A stretch of DNA of 22,035 bases from Actinomycetota bacterium (GTDB taxonomy: Bacteria > Actinomycetota > Acidimicrobiia > Acidimicrobiales > AC-25): contig VAXF01000088.1 of NCBI GenBank assembly GCA_005888395.1, positions 2,766-24,800 of the forward strand, in the 5' to 3' direction. The position numbers and the translations under genes are program-made. This document shows positions 1-6,727 of the stretch, one piece after another (position 1 is the first letter of the stretch; the number at the start of each line of letters is the position of its first letter). The notes beneath the pieces were generated by a model. The model ran no database searches. It worked only from the letters and a program-made list of their open reading frames with translations, and was not told the origin of the DNA.

Positions 1-63
1 CCTAGTTCGCGCTCCGATGGGGCGCCACTGCGAGGAGCGGCAAGCGGGCTTCCACCAGTCCTC

Positions 64-1269
64 TCAGCCGACGATGACGGGCAGCTTCTCCCAGCCGCGC
101 ACCGTGGATGTGCGGGCCTGGACCGCGTTGTCGCAGTCGACCTCCCACTCGGGGAACCGCTGCAGGACCTCGTCGAGCGCCACCCGGCCCTCGAGGCGCG
201 CCAGCGCGGCGCCGAGGCAGAAGTGGATGCCGTAGCCGAAGCTCAGGTGGTGGCCCATGCGGCGGTGGATGTCGAACCGGTCGGGGTCTTCGTACTGCCG
301 CTCGTCGCGGTTGGCCGAGCCGTTGAGCAGGAGCATGATGCTGCCTTCGACGACCCCCTGCCCGTGGTGTTCGACATCGCGCGCGACGTATCGGGCCTGC
401 AGCGGCGAAGGCGCTTCGTACCGGAGGATCTCCTCGATCGCCTGGGGGATGAGCGAGCGGTCGGCCGCGATCTCCCGCCGCTGGTCGGGATGTTCCGCCA
501 AAAGCTTCCCGGTCCAGCTGATCAGCCTCGTGGTCGTCTCGTTCCCCGCGCCGGCCAGCAACCCGACGTAGATGAGGATCTCATCGCGGGTCAGCCGCCG
601 GGTGGTACCGGTGTGGTCCTCGAACTCGGCGTTGAGGAGGTCCGTCATGAGGTCGTCCGACGGGTGGTCGGCCCGCCAGTCGACGTACTCGCCGAAGACC
701 TCGTTGGCGAAGTCATCCTGGGTCGGCGCCGGCTTGCCGGTGTCGGTGCCGTCGGCGAGACGCAGGCCCTCGTCGAGCTGCTCGCGGATGGCCTCCTGGT
801 CCGCCTCGGGGATGCCCAGCAGCATGCCGATGGTCCGCATCGGCATGTAGACGCCGAGGTCGCGTACGAAGTCGAAGTGGCCGGTGCCCACGAGGGGGTC
901 GAGGGTCTCGGCGCAGAACGCTCGTACCTTGGGTTCGATCGCGTTCATGCGCTTGGGCGTGAACACCCGCGAGAGCAGAGCGCGGTGGAGGTCGTGCGAG
1001 GGCGGGTCCTCGAAGAGGATGCTCCCCGGCGGGATCTCGATGTTGGCCTTGAGGATCTCGAGCACCGAGCCACGACCGGACCGGTACGTGTCCCAGTCGA
1101 TCAGCGCCTTCTCGACGTCGTCGAAGCGGGTCAGGGCGAAGAAGTCGTACTTGTCGTTGTAGTAGAGCGGCGCCTCGTCCCGCATCCGCTTCCACACCGG
1201 GTAGGGATCGGTGTCGATCTCGAAGTCGTAGGGGTCGTAGTACACGCCGCTCTCGCTCGTGGTCGTCAT
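64..1269 (-). CDS. cytochrome P450
   Basis: Soluble heme monooxygenase of the bacterial class I P450 type, 401 residues, a normal length. Counting from the ATG at 1269, the oxygen-binding I-helix motif AGAGNETT is at about 239-246, the ExxR motif (EILR) at 280-283, and the heme-binding FGYGIHFCLG at 344-353 with Cys351 as the thiolate ligand. The AGNETT variety is common in actinobacterial steroid- and lipid-type P450s, but the substrate cannot be read from sequence. The ATG at 1269 is preferred over an in-frame GTG at 1281 because it gives an ATGA overlap with the stop of the upstream aldehyde dehydrogenase, which implies translational coupling. No ferredoxin or ferredoxin reductase gene is next to it, so electron partners must be encoded elsewhere. 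With the dehydrogenase, the likely role is stepwise oxidation of a hydrophobic alcohol, aldehyde or alkyl group; that is inference. Confidence 0.93.
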   Translation of the reverse strand: MTTTSESGVYYDPYDFEIDTDPYPVWKRMRDEAPLYYNDKYDFFALTRFDDVEKALIDWDTYRSGRGSVLEILKANIEIPPGSILFEDPPSHDLHRALLSRVFTPKRMNAIEPKVRAFCAETLDPLVGTGHFDFVRDLGVYMPMRTIGMLLGIPEADQEAIREQLDEGLRLADGTDTGKPAPTQDDFANEVFGEYVDWRADHPSDDLMTDLLNAEFEDHTGTTRRLTRDEILIYVGLLAGAGNETTTRLISWTGKLLAEHPDQRREIAADRSLIPQAIEEILRYEAPSPLQARYVARDVEHHGQGVVEGSIMLLLNGSANRDERQYEDPDRFDIHRRMGHHLSFGYGIHFCLGAALARLEGRVALDEVLQRFPEWEVDCDNAVQARTSTVRGWEKLPVIVG

Positions 1270-2747
1270 GGCTTCGGCCACGCCAGCGACTTGATCTCGA
1301 GGTACTGGTCGAACCCGGCGACGCCGTTCTGGCGGCCGATGCCACTGTGTTTGTAACCGCCGAACGGGATGTCGGCGCCGTGGTAGAGGCCGCCGTTGAT
1401 GCTGAGCGTTCCCGTGCGAATGCGGCGGGCCATCGCCAACGCCCGCTCGAGCGATCCCGAGAAGATCCCTCCGGACAGCCCGTAGACGCTGTCGTTGGCG
1501 ACCCGCACGGCGTCGTCGTCACCCTCGTAGGGGATGACGACGAGGACCGGCCCGAAGATCTCCTCCTGGGCGATCGTCATCGAGCTGTCGACATCGGTGA
1601 ACATCGTCGGCTCGACGTACCAGCCCTTCGGGTGGTCCTTCGGGCGGCCGCCGCCGAGGGCGAGCGTCGCGCCCTCCTTGACGCCCTTGTCGATGTAGCC
1701 GAGCACCCGGTCGCGCTGCTTGGCGGAGATCAGCGGGCCCATCATCACGTCGGGACGCTGCGGGTCGCCGTACGGGGCGGCGCCCAGGTACTGCTTCAGC
1801 AGCTCGACGCCCTCCTCGTGGCGCGAGCGGGGGAGGAGCATGCGCGTCGGGATGGCGCAGCCCTGGCCCGCGTGGAAGCAGACGGCCATTCCTGTGAGTA
1901 GTGCCGTCGTGAAGTCGGCGTCGTCGAGCACGATCGTCGCCGACTTGCCACCGAGCTCGAGGAACACCCGCTTCATTGTCGCCGCGCCCTTCTCCATGAT
2001 CCGCTTCCCGACGGCGGTCGAGCCGGTGAAAGAGATCATGTCGACCTTGGGCGACAGGGTCAGCTCCTCGCCGACCAGGTGGTCCGACGACGTGACGACG
2101 TTCAGGACACCGGGCGGGATGTCGGTGCGCTCGACGACGAGGCGACCGATGCGCGTCGCGTTCCACGGCGTGTCCGGCGCCGGCTTCAGCACCACGGTGT
2201 TGCCGGTGGCGAGCGCCTGGCCCAGCTTGTTGAGCGTGACCTCGAACGGGAAGTTCCACGGCACGATGGCGCCGACGACGCCGACCGGTTCCTTCCAGAC
2301 CTGGCGGGTGTTCGGCTCGCCCTGCTGACCCGGTCCGTCGGGCAGCTGCGTCTCCCAGGCGAACTCGTCGATCAGCTTGGCCGGGTAGCGCAGCGCCCCG
2401 TCGAGCGGCCCATCGAGCTGTGGGCCCTGGGTGGTCATGCGGGGGCAGCCGACCTCGAGGATCAGCTCCTCTCGGAGCCCCTCCCGCTCCGCCTCCAGAG
2501 CCTCCTGCAACTGCTCGAGGCAGTGCTTCCGGAACGCGCGGTCAGTGGACCACTTGGTCTCGTCGAACGCCCGGCGCGCGGCATCGATGGCGCGGCGCAT
2601 CTCCGCCTTTGACGCGTCGGCCACCTGGCCGAGCACCTCCTCGGTGGCCGGGTTGACGTTGTCGAACGTCTTCCCCGAGTCGGCCTCGATCAGCTGCCCG
2701 TCGACGAGCATCCTCGTCTCCGACCTCGACCCGGCTGCTGCAGCCAT
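1266..2747 (-). CDS. NAD(P)-dependent aldehyde dehydrogenase
   Basis: Aldehyde dehydrogenase superfamily protein of 493 residues, oxidising an aldehyde to the carboxylic acid with NAD(P)+. All family landmarks are present: the cofactor-binding IVPWNFPF at 161-168, FTGSTAVG at 240-247, the general-base glutamate in LELGGKS (Glu264), the catalytic cysteine in GQGC (Cys297), and EEIFGPV near 404. The ATG at 2747 is preceded by an AAGGGGGG Shine-Dalgarno four bases upstream. Its TGA overlaps the ATG of the P450 gene, so the two form one operon. The pairing suggests that this enzyme oxidises an aldehyde made by or near the P450 reaction; the substrate is unknown. A palindrome (2776-2801) lies just upstream and could control both genes. 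Confidence 0.94.
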   Translation of the reverse strand: MAAAAGSRSETRMLVDGQLIEADSGKTFDNVNPATEEVLGQVADASKAEMRRAIDAARRAFDETKWSTDRAFRKHCLEQLQEALEAEREGLREELILEVGCPRMTTQGPQLDGPLDGALRYPAKLIDEFAWETQLPDGPGQQGEPNTRQVWKEPVGVVGAIVPWNFPFEVTLNKLGQALATGNTVVLKPAPDTPWNATRIGRLVVERTDIPPGVLNVVTSSDHLVGEELTLSPKVDMISFTGSTAVGKRIMEKGAATMKRVFLELGGKSATIVLDDADFTTALLTGMAVCFHAGQGCAIPTRMLLPRSRHEEGVELLKQYLGAAPYGDPQRPDVMMGPLISAKQRDRVLGYIDKGVKEGATLALGGGRPKDHPKGWYVEPTMFTDVDSSMTIAQEEIFGPVLVVIPYEGDDDAVRVANDSVYGLSGGIFSGSLERALAMARRIRTGTLSINGGLYHGADIPFGGYKHSGIGRQNGVAGFDQYLEIKSLAWPKP

Positions 2748-2775
2748 GTGTCCCCCCTTGCGCGCGACGACCGGC

Positions 2776-2808
2776 GCATCGACCGTATCTAAAATCGATG
2801 CACCTCAA
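2776..2808 (-). promoter_or_regulatory. candidate promoter with palindromic operator for the ALDH-P450 operon
   Basis: A perfect inverted repeat, GCATCGA (2776-2782) and TCGATGC (2795-2801), with a 12-base spacer, lies 29 bases upstream of the dehydrogenase ATG. On the minus strand a TTGAGG hexamer (2808-2803) and a TACGGT hexamer (2787-2782), 15 bases apart, resemble -35 and -10 elements and overlap the palindrome. That placement would suit a repressor of TetR or similar type. No regulator gene is adjacent. The spacing is short for a sigma-70 promoter, so the promoter call is weak. Confidence 0.35.
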
Positions 2809-3734
2809 TCGTTCGGCTCGGATACGAGCGGCCGCTCCTGCGATCCCGCCGCGGACCACAGCCCTGCGGCGGCGAGCGCCAGCGCGACGAACAGCAGGCC
2901 TCGAAGGCGCGTCCAACCGCTGCGAGTGTCGGTGCTGCCGGCCGGGGTGGCCTGGAGCAGTGTTCCGCTCGAGTCCGATCCCCCCGACGGGGCGGCCTGC
3001 GCCGGCTGGGCGCCCGGCGTGCCACCGCCGGCGCCCACACTCGGGGACGGCAGGCTGACGTTGGACGCCGATGTGCTGGGAACGCCGGGCGAACCCTCGG
3101 CGGCCGTCGAGTTGGCGTCGGAACCGTTGAGCTCCGACGACGAGTCGCCGGACGTGGCCGATCCGTGCGTGGTCGTCCCGACGACTTCGAACGAGCTCTC
3201 ATCCGGTCGTTGGAAGACCATGCGGTCGGTCGCTGCCGTCGGGACCACGGCCACGGCCAGCCCGTCTTCCTTCGCGAGCGAGGCGACGTCGAAGGTGTAT
3301 GTGGCCCCGTCGCTCGACGCCGACGCGGTGACCTTGCTCGCGCAGTCGTATTTCGGCGCGTCTCCCTCGCCGCCGCCGTGAGCAGGGGTGAAGCGCGCAG
3401 TCGTGAGCGGGCACACCGCGAGGCTGGCGCCCGGCGTCGTCGCGGACCCGGAGGCGACCGTGAGTTTCAGCGCGGACGGCGTCGCGTCCGACGCGCCGGT
3501 GTAGCTAACGGCTGCGAACGCGAACGGCTGGCTCTCGTCCGGTCCTCCTTGGACAACGAGGCCGTCGCTCGGCGCGTCCGGCGCCACCGCTACCGGGGCC
3601 GTCGTCCACCATCCGGACCCTACCGACGCCTGTGCAGATGCTTGGGATCCGGTGATGACGAGCAATGCGGTCGCCAACCCCAGCAGAGCGCATACGCGCC
3701 TCACAGAAGTAGCGGCTACCCCTCGCAGAGTCAC
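2805..3734 (-). CDS. secreted, C-terminally membrane-anchored protein of unknown function
   Basis: A 309-residue protein I cannot assign to a named family. Residues 1-35 are a signal peptide: arginines, a hydrophobic stretch ALLGLATALLVI, then an ASAQA cleavage region. Residues 38-185 look like one extracytoplasmic, Ala/Val/Thr-rich beta-type domain with two cysteines (Cys108 in AVCPL and Cys131 in YDCAS) that could form a disulfide. Residues 190-275 are a Ser/Thr/Gly/Pro-rich linker. Residues 278-296 are a hydrophobic helix followed by a short charged tail, as expected for a C-terminal anchor. There is no LPxTG sortase motif. The start at 3734 is GTG with only a weak GAGG upstream. It lies 41 bases downstream of a tiny secreted-peptide gene on the same strand, and the two may be co-transcribed. 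Confidence 0.72.
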   Translation of the reverse strand: MTLRGVAATSVRRVCALLGLATALLVITGSQASAQASVGSGWWTTAPVAVAPDAPSDGLVVQGGPDESQPFAFAAVSYTGASDATPSALKLTVASGSATTPGASLAVCPLTTARFTPAHGGGEGDAPKYDCASKVTASASSDGATYTFDVASLAKEDGLAVAVVPTAATDRMVFQRPDESSFEVVGTTTHGSATSGDSSSELNGSDANSTAAEGSPGVPSTSASNVSLPSPSVGAGGGTPGAQPAQAAPSGGSDSSGTLLQATPAGSTDTRSGWTRLRGLLFVALALAAAGLWSAAGSQERPLVSEPND

Positions 3735-3775
3735 CTCACACTGCCTCGTCTCGCCGTACCAAGAGCCATGTCGTT

Positions 3776-3901
3776 TCAGTTGTTGGCGCCGACCGATCCG
3801 GTGATCTGGGTCGCCGGGTTGGCGGCGCGCGCGAGTGGTGCGAGGCCACCGAAGACGAGCGCGGTGGCGCCCGCGCCGATGGCAAGACGCTTGAACGTCA
3901 G
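3776..3901 (-). CDS. small secreted peptide, probable non-AUG start
   Basis: About 41 residues: a positively charged start (TFKR), a hydrophobic core LAIGAGATALVFGGLAPLA, a signal-peptidase-like ARA|A site, then only about 15 residues of mature peptide ending GSVGANN. A perfect AGGAGG Shine-Dalgarno (3915-3910) sits upstream, but no ATG, GTG or TTG follows at a suitable distance. The in-frame candidates are ATC at 3904 (5-base spacing) and CTG at 3901 (8-base spacing); CTG is used here. A longer reading from a GTG at 3979 would put the Shine-Dalgarno inside the gene and spoil the signal peptide. The function is unknown; the Shine-Dalgarno and clean signal peptide argue that it is, or recently was, a gene. 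Confidence 0.5.
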   Translation of the reverse strand: MTFKRLAIGAGATALVFGGLAPLARAANPATQITGSVGANN

Positions 3902-3994
3902 GATGCGTTCCTCCTGATCCGCCCCTCGGGGCACGTTGGGTACCGGGTCACCGCCGACAGCCAACGTCCATTTCGTCACCGATTGCGCCGTTTC

Positions 3995-4030
3995 CTTCTC
4001 ACCCGGGTCTGAATCTCACAAAGTGAGAAG
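3995..4030. promoter_or_regulatory. triple half-site inverted repeat, possible operator
   Basis: CTTCTCAC (3995-4002) is the exact reverse complement of GTGAGAAG (4023-4030). Inside this pair a second TCTCAC (4014-4019) forms a tight palindrome with GTGAGA (4023-4028) around AAA. The element lies between the minus-strand small-peptide gene and the plus-strand helix-turn-helix relic, where the operator of a divergent regulator would be expected. It has no T-run, so it does not look like a terminator. Confidence 0.35.
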
Positions 4031-4210
4031 AATGTTTCCACAACTGCCGGTTCGCGTCGAATACGCACGTCCGGGCCGACGATCGCGGCCTATGAGGCCG
4101 GCTGTAAGGAACCCCGGCTTTCAACGCTGGACCGGTTGGCGGCAGCCGCCGGTCAGCGCCTTGCGACCGACCTTCGATCGCTTCAAGGGTGTCAGCCGAC
4201 GATCACCTGA
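4013..4210 (+). pseudogene. relic of an XRE-type helix-turn-helix regulator
   Basis: This frame is open from just after a TGA at 4010-4012 to a TGA at 4208-4210, but it has no ATG, GTG or TTG. From about 4031 it reads like the second half of an XRE/Cro-CI domain: NVS then RRIRTSGPT (the recognition-helix region), AAYEAGCKEP (normally YExGxxxP), then STLDRLAAAAGQRL. Spacing before RRIRTS also matches the usual VSQxELARRI pattern, although that helix has lost its typical residues. Translation stops shortly after, and the last codons overlap antisense the 3' end of the cupredoxin gene. The start, helix 1 and any C-terminal domain are missing. I read it as a decayed regulator, perhaps once controlling the divergent secreted-protein genes. 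Translation from a non-standard codon is possible but unsupported. Confidence 0.75.
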
Positions 4211-4772
4211 CCGGTCATGAACGAGTGGACGTTGCAGTGGTAGCTGTACGTCCCCGTGTGTGACTGTATGACTGGCCAGGCTCGAGTTGCTTCGAGTCCC
4301 ACGCGCCGGTGTCGGAGGTCCATGTGTGGGGGATCGCGGTCGCCTCGTCGTTGGTCGCCGTCACCGTCGTGCCGACGGCGACGCGGAGCGGGTTGGGGCT
4401 GAACATGTAGGTCTTGATCGAGATCGCCGCCTTGGCCGGCGGCCGGGTGGTAGTGGAGGCGGGTCGCGCAGTCGTCGAGGGGGCGGTCGTCGAGGGGGCG
4501 ATCGTCGTCGCCGAAGGTGCGCGAGGGGTCGTGACCGACGACGACGGGGCCCGGCGGGCGAGCGTCGTCGGTGACGACGAGCCCGCTGCCGGCGTGGGCA
4601 GCGGCTCGGTGGTGACGGCCGGCGGTGGCTCCGTGATGGTCGGCGCAACCGTCACCGAGGTCGTGGTCCTCTCGGTGAGCGGCGCGATGCTGCTCACCGG
4701 TTTGTGGCCACCACCGCCGCATCCCCCCGACGCGACGAGCAGCGCGACCGCCATCGTGGCTGTGACCCTCAT
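4192..4772 (-). pseudogene. cupredoxin-domain lipoprotein, frameshifted before the copper-ligand C-terminus
   Basis: From ATG 4772 the frame encodes a lipoprotein-like signal peptide (VALLVASGGC, Cys18), a Ser/Thr/Pro-rich spacer at about 25-115, then a plastocyanin-like domain: AAISIKTYMFSPNPL, the first copper histidine in AIPHTW, and LEPGQSYSHT. The frame then changes, ending at 4215 with unrelated residues. The expected end, GTYSYHCNVHSFMTG with the Cys, His and Met ligands, is present in another frame down to 4192. The junction is near 4254-4262. Compared with the usual Q-S-x-S-x-T-F-T-x-P-G-T-Y spacing, about 10 bases are missing, which also gives the right frame change. As read, the product would lack most of the type 1 copper site. 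A membrane-anchored electron carrier was the likely original role. Confidence 0.8.
4471..4500. repeat. perfect 15-bp tandem duplication in the lipoprotein linker
   Basis: GTCGTCGAGGGGGCG occurs twice in direct succession (4471-4485 and 4486-4500). On the minus strand it encodes the pentapeptide APSTT twice, within the low-complexity Ser/Thr/Pro spacer of the cupredoxin lipoprotein. It is likely a slippage product and keeps the frame. Confidence 0.85.
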
Positions 4773-4826
4773 GCCCGAACGCCTACGAAGAGCGGCCCGA
4801 TGCCGGTTCAGGCCTCCAGGATGCCT

Positions 4827-5234
4827 CTAGCCCTTCGCGATGAGAAATCCGCGGGCCCGCTCGGCGAGCGGGTAGCGGTCGACGAGGGCGTTGAACTCGG
4901 CGTCGTGCGGCGTCCGCACCAGATGGGCAAGCTCGTGGACGATCACGTAGTCGAGGACCCAGCGCGGGTAGGTGGCCATCCGGGACGAGATGCGGATGGT
5001 GCCGTCGTCGGGCGTGCACGACCCCCACTGGTGCTCCTGGTTGTCGACCCAGCAGATGGACGCGGGTGGTGGGAGTAGGCACGACGCGGCCAGCCGGCGT
5101 GCCCGCGCCGCGAGGTCGATGCCGGCGGTGGTGCGACGGCGCTCGAAGCGGCGCATCATCACGCTCACCCAGTGCGCCTCTTCGGCACGCGACATGCGCG
5201 CCGGCACGTGCACCCGCAAACGCCCCTCGACCAC
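4827..5234 (-). CDS. M48/YgjP-like zinc metallopeptidase (DUF45 type), N-terminus in another frame
   Basis: The 135-residue frame from GTG 5234 contains VPARMSRAEE, then WGSCTPDDGTIRIS, then the zinc motif HELAH at 100-104 with a likely third ligand in HDAEF (His110), and ends RYPLAERARGFLIAKG. This is the pattern of small YgjP/DUF45 (M48-like) putative metallopeptidases. The family usually begins with a basic strand such as VEVRRSxRRRxTVxA. That segment is present as 18 codons from a GTG at 5289 (VEVEVVRSARRRKTVQA), but one base out of frame; the extra base is near 5235-5241 (minus-strand GCGCCAC). Removing one base gives about 153 residues, the normal length. The catalytic part is intact, so a shortened protein might be made from GTG 5234, but no good Shine-Dalgarno precedes it. 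The substrate is unknown. Confidence 0.75.
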   Translation of the reverse strand: MVEGRLRVHVPARMSRAEEAHWVSVMMRRFERRRTTAGIDLAARARRLAASCLLPPPASICWVDNQEHQWGSCTPDDGTIRISSRMATYPRWVLDYVIVHELAHLVRTPHDAEFNALVDRYPLAERARGFLIAKG

Positions 5235-5289
5235 GTGGCGCCTGCACGGTCTTGCGCCGGCGGGCGCTGCGAACGACCTCGACCTCCAC
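5235..5289 (-). other. out-of-frame N-terminal segment of the M48-like metallopeptidase
   Basis: Eighteen codons from GTG 5289 encode the conserved first strand of the family, then one extra base breaks the frame to the HELAH domain. If the base is a sequencing error, the true gene is 4827-5289 on the minus strand, divergent from tig. Confidence 0.65.
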
Positions 5290-5350
5290 CGGCGGTGATC
5301 GTAAGCAGCGTCTTGGCCCCACCGGGGGATGGCTCCTCGGGGACCGTCGG

Positions 5351-5356
5351 TACACT
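5351..5356 (+). promoter_or_regulatory. candidate -10 box (TACACT) for tig, near-leaderless
   Basis: TACACT fits the actinobacterial TANNNT -10 pattern and ends nine bases before the tig ATG at 5366. Transcription would start about 2-5 bases before the ATG. The ATG has no Shine-Dalgarno, which agrees with a leaderless mRNA. I see no convincing -35 hexamer. Confidence 0.35.
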
Positions 5357-5365
5357 CGCCGGCGG

Positions 5366-6727
5366 ATGGAGACCAGCGTCGAGCCTCTCGAGGGCAACAA
5401 GGTCAAGCTCTCGGTGCGGGTCGACGAGCAGGAGTTCGACGAGGCCGTCGGGGCCGCGTTCAGGAAGATCTCGCGCGAGGTGCGCATTCCGGGGTTCCGC
5501 CCCGGCAAGGCGCCCCGCCGCATCCTCGAGGCCCATCTCGGCACCGACACGGCGCGGCGCGAGGCGCTGCGTGACGCACTGCCCGAGTACTACGCGCGAG
5601 CGCTCCGCGAGCGCGATGTCGACGCCATCGCCCCGCCCGAGATCGACATCACCGAGGGCGAGGAGACCGGGCCCGTGTCGTTCGACGCGGTGGTCGAGGT
5701 GCGACCCCGCGTCGACGTCCCCGGCTACCAGGGCCTGCAGGTCACGATCCCGAGCCCGGCCACCTCCGACGAGGAGATCGATCGGCAGGTCGACCGGCTG
5801 CGAAGCCAGTTCGGCGAGCTCCAGGTGGTCTCCCGTCCGGCGCGCGACGGCGACCACGTGACCATCGACATCAACGGGTACCGGCACTCCGAGGCGGTGG
5901 AGGGCATGAGCGCGACCGACCTGCTCTACGAGGTCGGTAGCGCCACGATCGTCCCCGAGCTCGACGAGCAGCTCCGCGGCTCGCGCGCGGGCGACATCCT
6001 GAAGTTCAACGCGCCCGTGCCGGGGCAGGACGACGACGTCACCTTCCAGGTGCTGGTGAAGGAGGTCAAAGAGAAGCTGCTCCCCGACGTCACCGACGAA
6101 TGGGCGTCGGAGGCGTCGGAGTTCGACACTGTCGCCGAGCTCCGCGACGACATCCGCACGCGGATCTCCCAGGTCAAGCGCGTGCAGGCCCAGCTCGCGC
6201 TGCGCGACAACGTGGTGGAGGCCCTCGTCGCACTCGTCGCCGACGATGCTCCCGATCCGCTCGTCGGCGCCGAGATGGAGCGGCGCTTGCACGAGCTTGC
6301 ACACCGTCTCGAGGCCCAGGGCGCCACTATCGCCCAGTACCTGGAGGCCACCGATCGCAGCCAGGAGGCCCTGCTCGACGACCTGAAGGCGACCGCCGTC
6401 GAGTCGGTCAAAGCCGACCTCGCCCTCCGCGCCGTGGCCGACGCCGAGGACATCGAGGTCGCCGACGAGGATGTCGACGCCGAGGTCGCACGTATGGCCG
6501 AACGGCTGGGCCGGAAGCTCGCCGAGGTCCGTCGCCAACTCGAACGGGCCGAGCAGATGCCTGCGGTACGCTCGGACCTGAGGAAGGCGAAGGCCCTCGA
6601 GTGGCTGGTCGAGCGTGTCGACATCGTCGACGAGGAGGGCCGGTCCATCGAGCGGTCCGAGCTCGAGTTGGCACCGCAGGTAGAGGCGCAGCAAGGCGAG
6701 TCGGAGGACGAGAAGACAGGCGAATGA
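5366..6727 (+). CDS. tig: trigger factor, ribosome-associated chaperone
   Basis: Trigger factor binds the ribosome exit tunnel and helps nascent chains fold; 453 residues from ATG 5366, a normal length. The N-terminal ribosome-binding domain carries the signature loop GFRPGKAP at 43-50 (family consensus GFRxGKxP). A central FKBP-like domain follows (about 150-240, with DGDHVTIDI at its start), then the long helical C-terminal chaperone domain and an acidic tail (GESEDEKTGE). An upstream in-frame extension to 5066 is rejected because METSVEPLEGNKVKL is the standard family start. The TGA overlaps the clpP ATG (ATGA), so folding and degradation genes are coupled, as in many bacteria. Confidence 0.96.
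   Translation: METSVEPLEGNKVKLSVRVDEQEFDEAVGAAFRKISREVRIPGFRPGKAPRRILEAHLGTDTARREALRDALPEYYARALRERDVDAIAPPEIDITEGEETGPVSFDAVVEVRPRVDVPGYQGLQVTIPSPATSDEEIDRQVDRLRSQFGELQVVSRPARDGDHVTIDINGYRHSEAVEGMSATDLLYEVGSATIVPELDEQLRGSRAGDILKFNAPVPGQDDDVTFQVLVKEVKEKLLPDVTDEWASEASEFDTVAELRDDIRTRISQVKRVQAQLALRDNVVEALVALVADDAPDPLVGAEMERRLHELAHRLEAQGATIAQYLEATDRSQEALLDDLKATAVESVKADLALRAVADAEDIEVADEDVDAEVARMAERLGRKLAEVRRQLERAEQMPAVRSDLRKAKALEWLVERVDIVDEEGRSIERSELELAPQVEAQQGESEDEKTGE

Noticed and set aside
1..63. A third gene downstream of the P450 on the minus strand
   Set aside because: The only nearby start codon (GTG near 29) meets a stop within nine codons; nothing can be supported up to the window edge.
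223..1356. Long plus-strand open frame of 377 codons antisense to the P450 gene
   Set aside because: It mirrors the P450 coding strand in a GC-rich genome; its translation has no domain and is Val/Glu/Arg-rich in the way antisense frames are.
3731..3769. A 12-codon minus-strand frame whose TGA overlaps the GTG of the secreted protein gene, a possible leader peptide
   Set aside because: There is no Shine-Dalgarno before its ATG and the peptide has no feature of a regulatory leader; a four-base overlap of this kind can occur by chance.
4013..4210. The compact GGCCTATGAGGCC hairpin region considered as a riboswitch
   Set aside because: The stretch translates cleanly as a helix-turn-helix domain with correct motif spacing, which explains it better; no riboswitch core is seen.
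5165..6694. Minus-strand open frame of 509 codons antisense to tig
   Set aside because: tig is certain on the plus strand; the antisense product has no recognisable motif.
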